From the NCBI RefSeq assembly GCF_003628435.1, contig NZ_RBZN01000021.1:1-54396 (forward strand): a DNA stretch of 54,396 nucleotides, given 5' to 3'. Source of the DNA: Ureibacillus endophyticus. Lineage in GTDB: Bacteria > Bacillota > Bacilli > Bacillales_A > Planococcaceae. The notes below the pieces were generated by a model. That model was not told where the DNA came from. It worked only from the letters and a program-made list of their open reading frames with translations, and made no database searches. This document shows positions 7,420 to 16,566 of this stretch, piece by piece. A program made the translations under genes and the position numbers. How positions within the stretch are numbered: position 1 is the stretch's first letter; every line of letters begins with the position of its first letter.

Positions 7420-7572
7420 ATGAACACACTTCAACAACATTCTACCAACTTCTACTCCACTTCAACAATTATCCTGCAAGAACAAAATCAAGAAAACAAT
7501 ATTAGCACCATTGCTGAACTTCTTATGAAGGCAATAAACAAAAAACAACAATTTCAAAAGGAGAGTGCTTAA
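7420..7572 (+). CDS. 50-residue protein encoded directly upstream of the recombinase
   Basis: ATG at 7420 follows AAAGGAGG by 9 bp, an almost ideal binding site, and the frame ends at 7572, three bases before the recombinase start. The recombinase binding site (AAGGAGAG) lies inside its last codons, so the two are probably translationally coupled. The peptide is Gln/Asn/Thr-rich at first (MNTLQQHSTNFYS), then amphipathic (ISTIAELLMKAINKKQQ). The family is not recognised. Position suggests a helper of recombination, such as a directionality factor or recombinase partner, but that is inference. Confidence 0.7.
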   Translation: MNTLQQHSTNFYSTSTIILQEQNQENNISTIAELLMKAINKKQQFQKESA

Positions 7573-7575
7573 ACA

Positions 7576-9258
7576 ATGAAAAAGAAAATGGTGATTGGTC
7601 TTTATATTCGTGTTTCTACTGACAAACAAGCCCAAGAGGGGTTTTCATTGGAAGGACAGGAGGTTGAGGGAACTCAACTTGCTCATAAAATGTTTGGGAA
7701 GGATATCATTCTTAAAGTCTATATTGATGAAGGCATCAGTGCAAAAAGCACAAAAGGAAGAACAGACCTGAATCGTATGCTCAGAGATGTAGAAAGAGGT
7801 GCTTTAGATGCTATAATCACATATAAAGTTAGTAGACTTAGCCGTACCCTCTCGGACTCCCTAAAAATAGTTGAAGACATTCACAGAGCTAAAGTACGAT
7901 TTATAAGTATAAAAGAAGGTGAATATGGTACTCCCCACGCCAACCTTCAGTTTAACATCTTAGCATCCGTTGCCCAGTATCAGCGTGAGGAACTGGCAGA
8001 GAACGTTCAGCTCGGCATGATCCAAAGGGCCAGAAACGGAAAATTTAACGGCGGAAAGGTATTAGGCTACGAGACGGTTGATAAAGATTTAATCGTAGTA
8101 CCTGAAGAAGCCGAAACCGTAAGAATCATTTTTAATAAATTTGTCCATGAAGGATGGGGAACAAAAAGAATCTCCAATTACTTGAACAAAATTGGCAAAC
8201 GTACAAAGAAAGGGAATACTTTTTCGGTTTCAACGGTTTCTATTATCCTCGATAATCCTATTTACAAAGGCTATATCCGCTTTAATCAATATGTAAATTG
8301 GGAAACAAATCGACGAAAAGGGAAGAACACCGAATATATCCTAACTAAAGGACACCATCAGCCAATAATTGATGAAGAAACTTGGGATAAAGCACAGCTT
8401 ATCCGAAAACAACGTGCAACAGGAACCCCAAGGCAGTATTCAGGAACATTTCCCTTAACATCCATTCTAAAATGCCCGCAATGTGGAGCATATATGACAA
8501 GTTTATACGGGGCAAAACGCAAGGATGGTACGAAGAAACGCTATTATGCCTGTGGGATGTATCATAATAAGGGTTCGACTGTATGTAGCCCAAATCTGAT
8601 AGATGCTGATTGGATAGAAAAAGAAGTATTTAAAAGACTACAAAATGCACTTTTATCAGATGTAATCATTGAACGAATTACGGAAGAAATCAATGCTAAT
8701 ATAAAGCAACAGTTCAATATCAATAAGCAATCCTCAGAGTACCAGTTACTTCACAATAGGCTTACTGAACTTGAAAACAGAAAAAAACGTATTCAAGACT
8801 TAGTAGAGTCAGAAGTTTACACTGTGGAAGAAGCAAAACAGCGGTTGAATGAATTACGTTCAGATATTGACAATACAAAAGAGTTATTGCAAGAAGCAAT
8901 AAATGAGAATACTCATGTAAATACAAATCTCGATACCGTCACACCTGAGTTCATTAAATTACAGCTTCAAGAGTTCCTGGAATTGAAAGAATATTTATCG
9001 GTTTTAGAATTTAGGCAACTTCTTGTTACTTCCATTGAAAGGATTGAAGCAAGCAAAAAAGAGCTACAAAATATTTGCTTTTCCTTTATAGCCCACATTC
9101 CAAATAAGGACTTGGATCCTACAGATCCAAGCCTACATAGCACCAACGACAAAACCCCTCTTCTTCTGAAAGGGTTATATTTTAAACCTAACCATTACCT
9201 ATTTGTGATAAGGTTCTCCCTTCATTATCCGGAAGCTTCGATAAATCTGCTCCACTAA
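7576..9258 (+). CDS. large serine recombinase of the element
   Basis: A 560-residue site-specific recombinase. The N-terminal resolvase domain (about 6-150) has the catalytic serine at 14 in YIRVSTDKQ and the arginine motif KVSRLSR at 84-90. A recombinase domain follows (about 165-275), then a zinc beta-ribbon with Cys300, Cys303, Cys326 and Cys337, and a coiled coil at about 385-445. This is the architecture and length of phage and SCC (Ccr) integrases, though it is not close enough by eye to CcrA, CcrB or CcrC to use those names. The last 19 codons (542-560) come from the att core and antisense rlmH sequence, so the C-terminus depends on integration state. It overlaps rlmH tail to tail by 60 bp. 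Confidence 0.93.
   Translation: MKKKMVIGLYIRVSTDKQAQEGFSLEGQEVEGTQLAHKMFGKDIILKVYIDEGISAKSTKGRTDLNRMLRDVERGALDAIITYKVSRLSRTLSDSLKIVEDIHRAKVRFISIKEGEYGTPHANLQFNILASVAQYQREELAENVQLGMIQRARNGKFNGGKVLGYETVDKDLIVVPEEAETVRIIFNKFVHEGWGTKRISNYLNKIGKRTKKGNTFSVSTVSIILDNPIYKGYIRFNQYVNWETNRRKGKNTEYILTKGHHQPIIDEETWDKAQLIRKQRATGTPRQYSGTFPLTSILKCPQCGAYMTSLYGAKRKDGTKKRYYACGMYHNKGSTVCSPNLIDADWIEKEVFKRLQNALLSDVIIERITEEINANIKQQFNINKQSSEYQLLHNRLTELENRKKRIQDLVESEVYTVEEAKQRLNELRSDIDNTKELLQEAINENTHVNTNLDTVTPEFIKLQLQEFLELKEYLSVLEFRQLLVTSIERIEASKKELQNICFSFIAHIPNKDLDPTDPSLHSTNDKTPLLLKGLYFKPNHYLFVIRFSLHYPEASINLLH
9199..9219. repeat. right attachment site (att) within rlmH 3' end
   Basis: The second copy of the 21-bp core (19/21 identical to 726-746). 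On the minus strand it is the last six codons and stop of rlmH (GEPYHK, TAG). On the plus strand it is in frame with the recombinase from codon 542 (LFVIRFS). Integration at the rlmH 3' end is the known strategy of staphylococcal SCC elements. The exact crossover dinucleotide cannot be read from the sequence. Confidence 0.85.
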
Positions 9259-9678
9259 TACCAGCTTCATTAGTTGGTGGGGGAGAGTCATTTTACCGAA
9301 GCTGAGTTTTTCATCCGCGCGTTTTAAAACATCATTATGTAATCCCAGTGAACCACCTATGACAAAAGCAATTTTACTTGTTCCGTATGTCATGAGTGAT
9401 TCCAAGTCACTGGCCATTTCTTCAGAGGATTTCATTTTTCCATCTATAGCTAGGGCAATCACATGGGTGCCATCGCTTATTTTGCTTAGAATACGTTCTC
9501 CTTCTTTTCGTTTTACGATTTCCATTTCGGACTCACTTAAATTTTCTGGTGCCTTTTCATCTGGTACCTCAACTAATTCAATTTTGGCATAAGCCCCTAA
9601 TCGTTTTACATATTCATCAATGCCCATTTTTAAATATTTCTCTTTTAACTTTCCTACTGAAATTATGGTGATATTCAC
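9199..9678 (-). CDS. rlmH: 23S rRNA (pseudouridine1915-N3)-methyltransferase RlmH
   Basis: A 159-residue SPOUT-class methyltransferase that adds a methyl group to pseudouridine 1915 of 23S rRNA in the 70S ribosome, using SAM. The knotted SAM-binding region is visible in [14 protein letters not shown] (about 105-118), and the conserved end [13 protein letters not shown] is intact, matching the family's full length. The start is GTG behind AAAGGTGG. The insertion point of the mobile element coincides with its stop codon, and the coding sequence is unbroken, so the host keeps a functional enzyme. Confidence 0.96.
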   Translation of the reverse strand: MNITIISVGKLKEKYLKMGIDEYVKRLGAYAKIELVEVPDEKAPENLSESEMEIVKRKEGERILSKISDGTHVIALAIDGKMKSSEEMASDLESLMTYGTSKIAFVIGGSLGLHNDVLKRADEKLSFGKMTLPHQLMKLVLVEQIYRSFRIMKGEPYHK

Positions 9679-9898
9679 AATTAGTCCACCTTTACATTAC
9701 ATTCTTATTGTTATCCACATGTAATTTCAAATTACTCTAAACATGTTTCAATTCTTGTAACAATGTGGCTATCTTTTTTCATTCTTGTTAGAAAATTTTA
9801 ATATATACAGTTTATCCACCTTAATTTTTAATTTACGAACAAGTTATCCACAAAGGTTATACACATATCCACATGCACTTTCTAGATATTGTGTAAAG

Positions 9899-10063
9899 CT
9901 ACTTACTTGATACAATATATGTTGCTTTCTCTTCACAATAAGAACAATTTGTGGATAACTTTTCTTCATCATTTAATTGTTCCATGATTGGAAACTCCTT
10001 TGTTTCTGCAACAAGCATATCTAAAGCGTGATTTATATGGGTTTCACAGCTATATACTTTCAT
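9899..10063 (-). CDS. CxxH/CxxC small protein (YyzF-like)
   Basis: A 54-residue protein with ATG start behind GAAAGAGG. It begins MKVYSCETHINHALDM, giving a CxxH pair at Cys6 and His9, and carries a CxxC pair, NCSYCEE, at Cys40 and Cys43. Together these would bind one zinc ion. It matches the Bacillales CxxH/CxxC family that is typically encoded beside rlmH. No biochemical role is known to me. A perfect DnaA box lies inside the coding sequence, which shapes the NLDEEKLSTN-type linker region. Confidence 0.85.
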   Translation of the reverse strand: MKVYSCETHINHALDMLVAETKEFPIMEQLNDEEKLSTNCSYCEEKATYIVSSK

Positions 10064-10145
10064 TTATTATTACCTCTTTCTAATTTATATTTTCCACAGA
10101 CTTATTCACATTTGTGAATATTTTATCCACAAACCATTGTAACAA

Positions 10146-10191
10146 ACAAAAAACGAGTAGGGAAGAATAGGCTTTTTCCTTCTCTACTCGT
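10146..10191 (-). terminator. terminator of htrA
   Basis: ACGAGTAGGGAAG (10153-10165) pairs with CTTCTCTACTCGT (10179-10191). On the minus strand the stem is followed by TTTTTTGTTTG. It lies just downstream of the htrA stop. Confidence 0.8.
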
Positions 10192-10241
10192 TGTGCTTAA
10201 TGCACTGTTGATAACTTATAGTTTTCCACAGATGAAATACT

Positions 10242-11519
10242 TTATACGTTTGTTCCTTCAGTTAATGTTAATTGTAACTCAACTAATTTTCCTTGACGGT
10301 ACACTTTAATTGGAAGTGTGTCACCAATATCTGTTTCATTGTATAAATGTTGTCGTAGGTCGATGGAATTTTCAATTTTCTCTCCTCCCATTTCTACAAT
10401 AACATCATATTGTTTTACACCTGCTTTATCTGCTGGTGATCCTTGAACAACTTCTGATACAACGACACCTGTTGTTACTTCTTCTGGTAAACGTAATGTT
10501 TGTTGTTGATAGAAAGCAGGTACATCTGTTAAGTCTAATAGGCCGATTCCCATCGTTGGGCGACGTACTTCGCCATTTCTTTCTAACTCTTCAACAATCG
10601 GTATGACCGTATTTATTGGTATAGAAAAACCTAAACCTTCTATCGTCGACTCAGCGATTTTCATCGAGTTAATCCCCACTAAATCTCCGGCAATATTGAT
10701 TAACGCTCCTCCACTATTACCTGGATTGATTGCTGCATCAGTTTGTAATACTTCTGTTTCCCAATCTTCCGTACCATCTCCATTTAGATCAACAGGAACA
10801 GCACGATCCTTCCCTGAAATAACACCCGTAGTAACCGAACCATAAAAATCTAATCCAAGTGGGTTCCCAATCGCAATGACTGTCTCACCTTGTTTTAATG
10901 TTTCTGAATCACCGAATTGGGCTACTGTTTCAATATTTTTACTGTCAATCGAAACAACGGCTAAATCTGTCCAAATATCGCTTCCTACCAGAGTTGCTTC
11001 TTCTTTAGTACCGTCCGCTAATGTAACTTCAAGTTGTTTAGCTCCTTCTACAACATGGTAATTTGTAATGACAAAGGCTTTCCCATCTTCTACTTTGTAA
11101 ATGACACCAGAACCACTACCAGCTTCTTGTTCTTGTGAACGTTGGTTCCAAAAGTCTGTTACTTCTTGAATGTTTGTAATACCTACAACAGCATCGGAGA
11201 CTTTTTCAACGGCTGAGGTAATATCCGTTGTAACTTCTGTTGCTGTTTGTGTAATTGTTGTGGTGTTCGTTTTGTTATTCGAATTGCTTGGAAGTTGCCC
11301 AACCATAGAAGGAAGTAGTAACCACATCACGAGTGCACCAACAATGACACCTGCAAGGCCACTTAAAAAGTAACCGCCTTTACTTCCACTATTTTTTTTA
11401 TTTACTCGTTTTTTATTTTCTTCTTCCTCACGCATTAATCGTTCCTGTAATGGTGAATAAGAAGAACCAGATTCGTTTTCGGTTTGTTTATGTTCATCAT
11501 CATTATTATAGTAACTCAT
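10242..11519 (-). CDS. htrA: HtrA-like membrane-anchored serine protease
   Basis: A 425-residue DegP/HtrA family protease that degrades or refolds damaged exported proteins outside the membrane. A cytoplasmic N-terminus of about 48 residues is followed by one membrane helix (about 50-70, GVIVGALVMWLLLP), a Thr/Asn-rich linker, the trypsin-like domain and a PDZ domain (about 320-415, with GSPADKAGVK). The catalytic triad is His155 (ITNYHVV), Asp185 (WTDLAVV) and Ser269 (NPGNSGG). It corresponds to yycK/htrC at the end of the walRK cluster in Bacillus but is separated from walJ by two terminators, so it is probably transcribed on its own. Confidence 0.94.
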   Translation of the reverse strand: MSYYNNDDEHKQTENESGSSYSPLQERLMREEEENKKRVNKKNSGSKGGYFLSGLAGVIVGALVMWLLLPSMVGQLPSNSNNKTNTTTITQTATEVTTDITSAVEKVSDAVVGITNIQEVTDFWNQRSQEQEAGSGSGVIYKVEDGKAFVITNYHVVEGAKQLEVTLADGTKEEATLVGSDIWTDLAVVSIDSKNIETVAQFGDSETLKQGETVIAIGNPLGLDFYGSVTTGVISGKDRAVPVDLNGDGTEDWETEVLQTDAAINPGNSGGALINIAGDLVGINSMKIAESTIEGLGFSIPINTVIPIVEELERNGEVRRPTMGIGLLDLTDVPAFYQQQTLRLPEEVTTGVVVSEVVQGSPADKAGVKQYDVIVEMGGEKIENSIDLRQHLYNETDIGDTLPIKVYRQGKLVELQLTLTEGTNV

Positions 11520-11604
11520 ATAACCAATCCTTTCTTCCTCTTATTGTCATTATGATACAAACTAAAGATTAAAATTACATGAAAATGAAATAAAACAAAA
11601 ATAA

Positions 11605-11642
11605 AAAAGGGCTCTGTCTGAAAATATTTAAGACAGTCCCTT
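11605..11642 (-). terminator. second terminator downstream of walJ
   Basis: A stem between AAGGG-CTGTCT and AGACAG-CCCTT arms is followed on the minus strand by TTTTTTATTTTTG. It is the second of two tandem terminators in the walJ-htrA gap. Confidence 0.7.
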
Positions 11643-11732
11643 TATGACTTCCACTTTCATCACAGATATATTGCGTCAAATATAGTGCAACCATCGCAGA
11701 AGCAATTTATCTACTAGAAAATATTTATAAAT

Positions 11733-11773
11733 AAAAAAGGGTGCCCAAAATGTTTTTTCTCTTTGGACACCTC
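11733..11773 (-). terminator. terminator of the wal operon
   Basis: AGGTGTCCAAA and TTTGGGCACCCT form the stem on the minus strand and are followed by TTTTTTATTT. It ends the walR-walK-yycH-yycI-walJ transcript 8 bp past the walJ stop. Confidence 0.75.
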
Positions 11774-11780
11774 TGTCTAT

Positions 11781-12569
11781 TCACACAGTTACTAAAAGAG
11801 TCGGCTCTTCAGCATCTGTATCATGTAAATGAACATATTCACCTGTAATGATTCCGCATGATTGTAATGTTTGTGATACTGTCATACGCGCTAAATCTTT
11901 CATATTATTATCTTTACTTAAATGAGATAAATAGATTTGAGTCGGCTTTTCAAATACCACTTCACTCATTGCTATTGCAGCATCTTCATTGGAAACATGT
12001 CCAACATCACTTAAAATACGACGCTTGATCGACCATGGATAGCGACCCATTTGGAGCATACCGATATCGTGGTTCGACTCAAAAACAAAAGAGTCGGCAC
12101 CACGAATAATTCCTTTCATGCGATCACTCACATATCCAGTATCGGTAATTACAACAAGTTTTCGATCATTTTCATGGAATACATAAAACATTGGATCTAC
12201 TGCATCATGGGAAACTGCAAAGGATTCAATATCTAACGAACCAAAGGATTGAACGGTCTCCATATTAAAAATAAACCGTTGTTCTGTTGGAATATTGCCA
12301 ATGTGTCCATCCATTGCTTGCCATGTTTTTTCATTAGCAAAGATTGGCACTTTGTATTTCCGCGCAACTACTCCAATACCTTTTATATGGTCACTATGTT
12401 CATGAGTAACTAATATCCCCGTTAAATTCTTCATGTCACGATCAATCTTAGCAAACAGCTGCTCCATTTTTTTGCCGCTCAAACCGACATCAACTAAAAA
12501 TGCATGTTCATCATTTTCTACATAGATGGCATTTCCAGTACTACCACTTGCTAAAACACTAAATCGCAT
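11781..12569 (-). CDS. walJ: metallo-beta-lactamase fold exonuclease WalJ (YycJ)
   Basis: A 262-residue MBL-fold protein. The metal-binding motif [10 protein letters not shown] is at about residues 55-64, preceded by the [12 protein letters not shown] strand-loop near the N-terminus; further ligands are in [15 protein letters not shown] and the C-terminal LSHLSKDN. In Bacillus relatives YycJ/WalJ is a 5'-3' DNA exonuclease linked to mismatch repair and is co-transcribed with walRK. Here it is the last gene of the operon, 11 bp after yycI. Length matches the family. Confidence 0.93.
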   Translation of the reverse strand: MRFSVLASGSTGNAIYVENDEHAFLVDVGLSGKKMEQLFAKIDRDMKNLTGILVTHEHSDHIKGIGVVARKYKVPIFANEKTWQAMDGHIGNIPTEQRFIFNMETVQSFGSLDIESFAVSHDAVDPMFYVFHENDRKLVVITDTGYVSDRMKGIIRGADSFVFESNHDIGMLQMGRYPWSIKRRILSDVGHVSNEDAAIAMSEVVFEKPTQIYLSHLSKDNNMKDLARMTVSQTLQSCGIITGEYVHLHDTDAEEPTLLVTV

Positions 12570-12580
12570 AACATTACTCC

Positions 12581-13426
12581 CTATTCTTCATTAACTTCTT
12601 TTATATCAAGTGCATCATCAACTACATCCACTCTTGTATGATCTAGTTGAAAATCAATTACCTTTCCTTCTACAGCATTTACAAAGTATTCTTCATGTAC
12701 ATCATCTTGAGTTTTCACACGAACTTCCCAAGTTGGAACGAATACTTGTGTCTTTAACTGAATCAGTGTTGAATACCCTAATTTCATTTCAGTTATTTTA
12801 GAGTCAGGCTTTAATAAACGTTTTCCATAAAGAGCTTGAATTACTTGGATTGGTGGTAGCAATGTTTTCTCTTTATTATATTCTTCTATATTATCTAACA
12901 ATGTTTGTTCATATCGGATGATTTCATCATTGTCATTAAGATAAGCTGTGAGAACACCGTTAATATTATAATAGATTTTCCGATCATTCAATCGTTGGAA
13001 AAATGTAATTTTCCTATTTTCTTGGTCAACTTTCCATAATGCATAAGAGGCACCTTCATGAACTTGAAATTGGAGGAAGTTTCGATAGCTTTCCTCCTGA
13101 TCAAGATTACTAATTTTCACTGGATCTTTTAAAGTGACAATTAATTTATTTTTATTTTCCACAACGATTTTTTGCGCATTTTGTAAAACAATTTGTTCTT
13201 CTTCAAAATTTTTCACCGTCGCAGAAATATAGGATGCCTTTTCTAAATTGGTTGGTAAAACTCCATAAGTAATATGGTCATCTTGGAGTTGTGCTTCAAT
13301 CGTTTTTTCACCTAATACTTCTACCAATTGTGCTTCCGTGTGTCGGTTTAAATATAAAGAATAGAGAAACACATTCAATATTAGAAATACAACGATGAAT
13401 ATAGATTTTGATTTACTCCAATCCAT
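12581..13426 (-). CDS. yycI: WalK regulator YycI
   Basis: A 281-residue membrane-anchored protein: one N-terminal helix (about 8-26, [19 protein letters not shown]) followed by an extracellular YycI-type domain. In Bacillus YycH and YycI form a heterodimer that touches the WalK membrane segment and restrains kinase activity. Its start overlaps yycH by 14 bp, which implies translational coupling and stoichiometric production of the two partners. Confidence 0.92.
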   Translation of the reverse strand: MDWSKSKSIFIVVFLILNVFLYSLYLNRHTEAQLVEVLGEKTIEAQLQDDHITYGVLPTNLEKASYISATVKNFEEEQIVLQNAQKIVVENKNKLIVTLKDPVKISNLDQEESYRNFLQFQVHEGASYALWKVDQENRKITFFQRLNDRKIYYNINGVLTAYLNDNDEIIRYEQTLLDNIEEYNKEKTLLPPIQVIQALYGKRLLKPDSKITEMKLGYSTLIQLKTQVFVPTWEVRVKTQDDVHEEYFVNAVEGKVIDFQLDHTRVDVVDDALDIKEVNEE

Positions 13427-14732
13427 ATCCAGCCCCTCCTAATGACTCTGGCGTAATACGTGTAGCACTTCCATCTTGAATAGAAAACCAACCTGGCTCT
13501 AACGTATATAACTTTTCATCAATTTCACTACCCGTTAAATAATATCCAACTATTATATCATCAATATCTTGGATATTTTGTACCCACTTTGAAACTTCAA
13601 CACCTGATGGTAATTGACGAACTGCTCTCTCTGAAGGAATTGCCATATCTAGTTTAAAATAAGGTCTTCTATAACTGAAAATTTGATTATCTCCCCAAAT
13701 TGTTGTGATTCGAGTGGATGTGATACTACTAAACACTGGCACACCTCTCAAGAATAATTGATATTCTGTAATATGTTTAGGAACATTTCGATACACATAC
13801 CGGTAATCCCCTGTTAATCCGCCATGCTCATTTACAAAATCGAAACTTTCTTGTAATAAGGTAGAACCTTTTATATCGTTAATGCTCTCAGAAGTTGGGT
13901 ACACATAATTAATAATCTTTGTTTTAGTATCAGATGTCATAAAAGACATTGCATCAGTATACTTAGACGATGTTGCACTCTCAATATTTTTCTTCACAAT
14001 GTTTGTATCTTTAAATAAAATTTCTTTAAATCTTTCAGGTGATACTTCATCGATGTAATACGTATATTTCGCTAATTCTACTGGGTTGGATGGTACATAT
14101 AAAGATAGTTTATTGTTTCTTGTGATTTCTTCATATTTAATTGCATCTTTAAATAAATCATTAAATGTGGAATTAAAATAGTCATTACTTAATGCAATAT
14201 CCGTTGTATAGAGTGTTCTGTTTTGTTCACTTACAAATAATAGTTGCAATGTATTGGTTTGATTAAATTTTCCCCAATCAATAACAAGATGACTAAATGA
14301 TATCTCTGGTAAATCACTTTGAGTAAACTCCAAAATAGATTTAAATATATTAATAGGTACTTCTGATTGGAAAAACAGTGTAATTCGATTATTTGCGCCA
14401 ACCATAGAATTAATCTTAACGTCCGAGAGGTTACTTTGAATAAAATCTAGCTCTGTAGCCCTTACTTTCGATAAAGTTGTCATTACATTATCAATTAAAG
14501 TAGAAGATATAGTACCAGAAAACTGATTATCTTGGCTTAATAATATCCGATAAGGTTGAATAACATCTTCAATAGATTTATGTTCTCCGATTGTAATTTG
14601 TTCGACCTGTGACTCTTCAATTACTTGATAAGGTGGTGTGTAACTCCATATGGCAAAAGTTAAAATTAAGCTTAATCCGACAAGGAGTGTAAGGATGATT
14701 GATTTAACCTGTTCTACATATTTCACTCCCAA
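13413..14732 (-). CDS. yycH: WalK regulator YycH
   Basis: A 439-residue protein with a single N-terminal membrane helix (about 9-30, SIILTLLVGLSLILTFAIWS) and a large extracellular part, the known layout of YycH. It acts with YycI on the sensor kinase WalK. It overlaps walK by 10 bp upstream and yycI by 14 bp downstream, so the three form one translationally linked block. Sequence conservation is low in this family, and the assignment rests on operon position together with topology. Confidence 0.93.
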   Translation of the reverse strand: MGVKYVEQVKSIILTLLVGLSLILTFAIWSYTPPYQVIEESQVEQITIGEHKSIEDVIQPYRILLSQDNQFSGTISSTLIDNVMTTLSKVRATELDFIQSNLSDVKINSMVGANNRITLFFQSEVPINIFKSILEFTQSDLPEISFSHLVIDWGKFNQTNTLQLLFVSEQNRTLYTTDIALSNDYFNSTFNDLFKDAIKYEEITRNNKLSLYVPSNPVELAKYTYYIDEVSPERFKEILFKDTNIVKKNIESATSSKYTDAMSFMTSDTKTKIINYVYPTSESINDIKGSTLLQESFDFVNEHGGLTGDYRYVYRNVPKHITEYQLFLRGVPVFSSITSTRITTIWGDNQIFSYRRPYFKLDMAIPSERAVRQLPSGVEVSKWVQNIQDIDDIIVGYYLTGSEIDEKLYTLEPGWFSIQDGSATRITPESLGGAGYGLE

Positions 14733-16561
14733 TCACCTGCCTCATCTAATTCAAATGGTAACGTAAAGAAGATTGTCGTTCCCACACCTTCTTCACTTTC
14801 AGCCCAAATCTTCCCTCCGTGTGCTTCAATCATATCTTTTGCGATAGCTAAACCTAAACCAGTTCCCCCCATTGCACGGGAACGAGCGCGGTCTACACGA
14901 TAAAATCTCTCAAAAATGCGATTAACATTTTCTTTTGGGATACCCATACCATCGTCTGAAATCATCACTTTCAACATATTATCTTGTACCGTACAACCAA
15001 AACGGATATTTCCTCCATCAGGTGAATACTTCAATGCGTTAGAGATGATATTATCAATTACTTGTGTAAGTTTATCTGTATCGATTTCTACAAAATATGA
15101 TGTATCAGGAATAAAACGGCTAAATGTGACGTTTTGAGATTTAGACATTTCAAATCGATCAATGATACGATTGAAAAATTTATTAAATTCGACAAACTCT
15201 CGATTCAATTTATAATCACGGCTATCCATTTTTGATAATTGCAGTAAATCATTAACTAACCGAATCATTCGTTCTGTTTCGGTTTGTGTAACATTTAAAA
15301 AGGTTGGTGCAATATTTTCATCACGCCATGCTCCATCTGCTAATGCTTCTAAATAACTTCGCATTGTTGTTAATGGGGTACGTAACTCGTGAGAAACATT
15401 CGCCACAAACTCTCGGCGCTCCATTTCAATTTTTTCTTGTTCCGTAATATCGTGTAAAACTGTAATTAACCCATTTACAAATCCTGTTTCTTTTTGAATT
15501 ACAGAAAAGTTCGCTCTTAAAATTAATGGCTCATCTTGCGTACTAAAATTAAGATTTAATGAATCCTTCATATATATTAAATCTTCAAAACTGTATTCTT
15601 GATCAACACCAAGTACCGATGTAATTGGTCGATTTAACATTGTTTCACGTGTAACATTTAAAAAGTTTAAAGCTGGGTCATTAATTAAAATTACTTTCCC
15701 TTTACGGTCTGTTGCGATAACTCCATCTGTCATGTTACTTAAGACTGAAGCTAGCTTCCTCCGTTCTGCTTCTGTTGTGGATGTTGCTTCTTGCAGACGA
15801 TTTGTTAAATGGTTAAAAGCAATAGCTAGTTGCCCAATCTCATCATTACCATAGACACGAACTTTACGTGAGAAATTTCCTCTAGACATTGCTTGTGCTT
15901 GTCTACGCATATCTAAAATCGGCTTAGTAATTGTTTTTGCAATCAATATCCCAAGAATAATGGTAATTGCCAGGGACATCGCTGTTCCGACAGCAAAGAT
16001 CCGATTGATATCATTCATTTGTTCAAAGACTTTTTCAATATTTGACTCAAGATATATGGCACCAATAACATCTTTATTTGGACCAAGTGTATTGGTTATT
16101 GGCGTTGCTAAAACCCAAACACGTTTTCTAGTATCTTCATCAATCGCAATTTCATCTTGGAAAATTTCAGCGGATATCGATTTCGTTACAATATCATGAT
16201 TAAATCTCTGTCCTACAATGCTTTGATTATCAATATCGGATGTTGCCAACACCTTGTTTCGGTTATCAACAATTCGAATTTCATTTATATCACTTGTGGT
16301 GAACTCTCGTAAAATGAGATTCAAACTTTGCTCTAATGAAGGTCCTGTTGTTTCGTCCCGATCTTTTAACAACTCTTCTCGAATACTATATTGAACTAAA
16401 TCAATCCGTTGCGTAATTGACTCTTTGAAATTGTTTTTTAAATTCTCTTCTAAATTTGATGAGAAATAAAGCCCAATGATCTGTAGTGCAATGATAATGA
16501 GTAAAACATAAATCAGTACTAGTTTTACGTGGATAGACTTAAAAAAGCTAACTTTATGCAT
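14723..16561 (-). CDS. walK: cell-wall sensor histidine kinase WalK (VicK/YycG)
   Basis: A 612-residue sensor kinase. Two membrane helices (about 12-32 and 187-208) flank an extracellular PAS-like domain. A HAMP domain (about 208-262), a cytoplasmic PAS domain (about 270-375), a HisKA domain with the phosphorylated His391 in NVSHELRTP, and a HATPase domain with DDGMGIP and GGTGLGL follow. It phosphorylates WalR to control autolysins and wall metabolism and is essential in most Firmicutes. A 16-bp sequence one base off consensus parS lies inside the gene at 15641-15656. Confidence 0.97.
   Translation of the reverse strand: MHKVSFFKSIHVKLVLIYVLLIIIALQIIGLYFSSNLEENLKNNFKESITQRIDLVQYSIREELLKDRDETTGPSLEQSLNLILREFTTSDINEIRIVDNRNKVLATSDIDNQSIVGQRFNHDIVTKSISAEIFQDEIAIDEDTRKRVWVLATPITNTLGPNKDVIGAIYLESNIEKVFEQMNDINRIFAVGTAMSLAITIILGILIAKTITKPILDMRRQAQAMSRGNFSRKVRVYGNDEIGQLAIAFNHLTNRLQEATSTTEAERRKLASVLSNMTDGVIATDRKGKVILINDPALNFLNVTRETMLNRPITSVLGVDQEYSFEDLIYMKDSLNLNFSTQDEPLILRANFSVIQKETGFVNGLITVLHDITEQEKIEMERREFVANVSHELRTPLTTMRSYLEALADGAWRDENIAPTFLNVTQTETERMIRLVNDLLQLSKMDSRDYKLNREFVEFNKFFNRIIDRFEMSKSQNVTFSRFIPDTSYFVEIDTDKLTQVIDNIISNALKYSPDGGNIRFGCTVQDNMLKVMISDDGMGIPKENVNRIFERFYRVDRARSRAMGGTGLGLAIAKDMIEAHGGKIWAESEEGVGTTIFFTLPFELDEAGDWE
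15641..15656. other. candidate parS-like site in walK
   Basis: TGTTTCACGTGTAACA differs from the parS consensus TGTTTCACGTGAAACA at one of 16 positions. parS sites often lie inside genes near the origin. The single mismatch breaks the symmetry, so binding by ParB may be weaker. Confidence 0.5.
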
Positions 16562-16566
16562 TTATA

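Larger units (their letters stand above)
9711..10230. promoter_or_regulatory. DnaA-box cluster around rlmH-htrA
   Basis: Perfect TTATCCACA boxes lie at 9711-9719, 9844-9852 and 10123-10131 on plus and 9950-9958 on minus. Close variants lie at 9812-9820, 9857-9865 (TTATACACA), 9865-9873, 10090-10098, 10102-10110 (TTATTCACA) and 10222-10230. That is ten boxes in 520 bp, about 34 kb from oriC. Bacillus subtilis has a DnaA-bound cluster near the rlmH orthologue yydA that titrates DnaA, so this is likely the equivalent. Confidence 0.8.

Noticed and set aside
7576-9258. Naming the recombinase CcrA, CcrB or CcrC
   Set aside because: Length and target site are similar to CcrC, yet the N-terminal sequence looks like general Bacillales large serine recombinases; a phylogeny would be needed.
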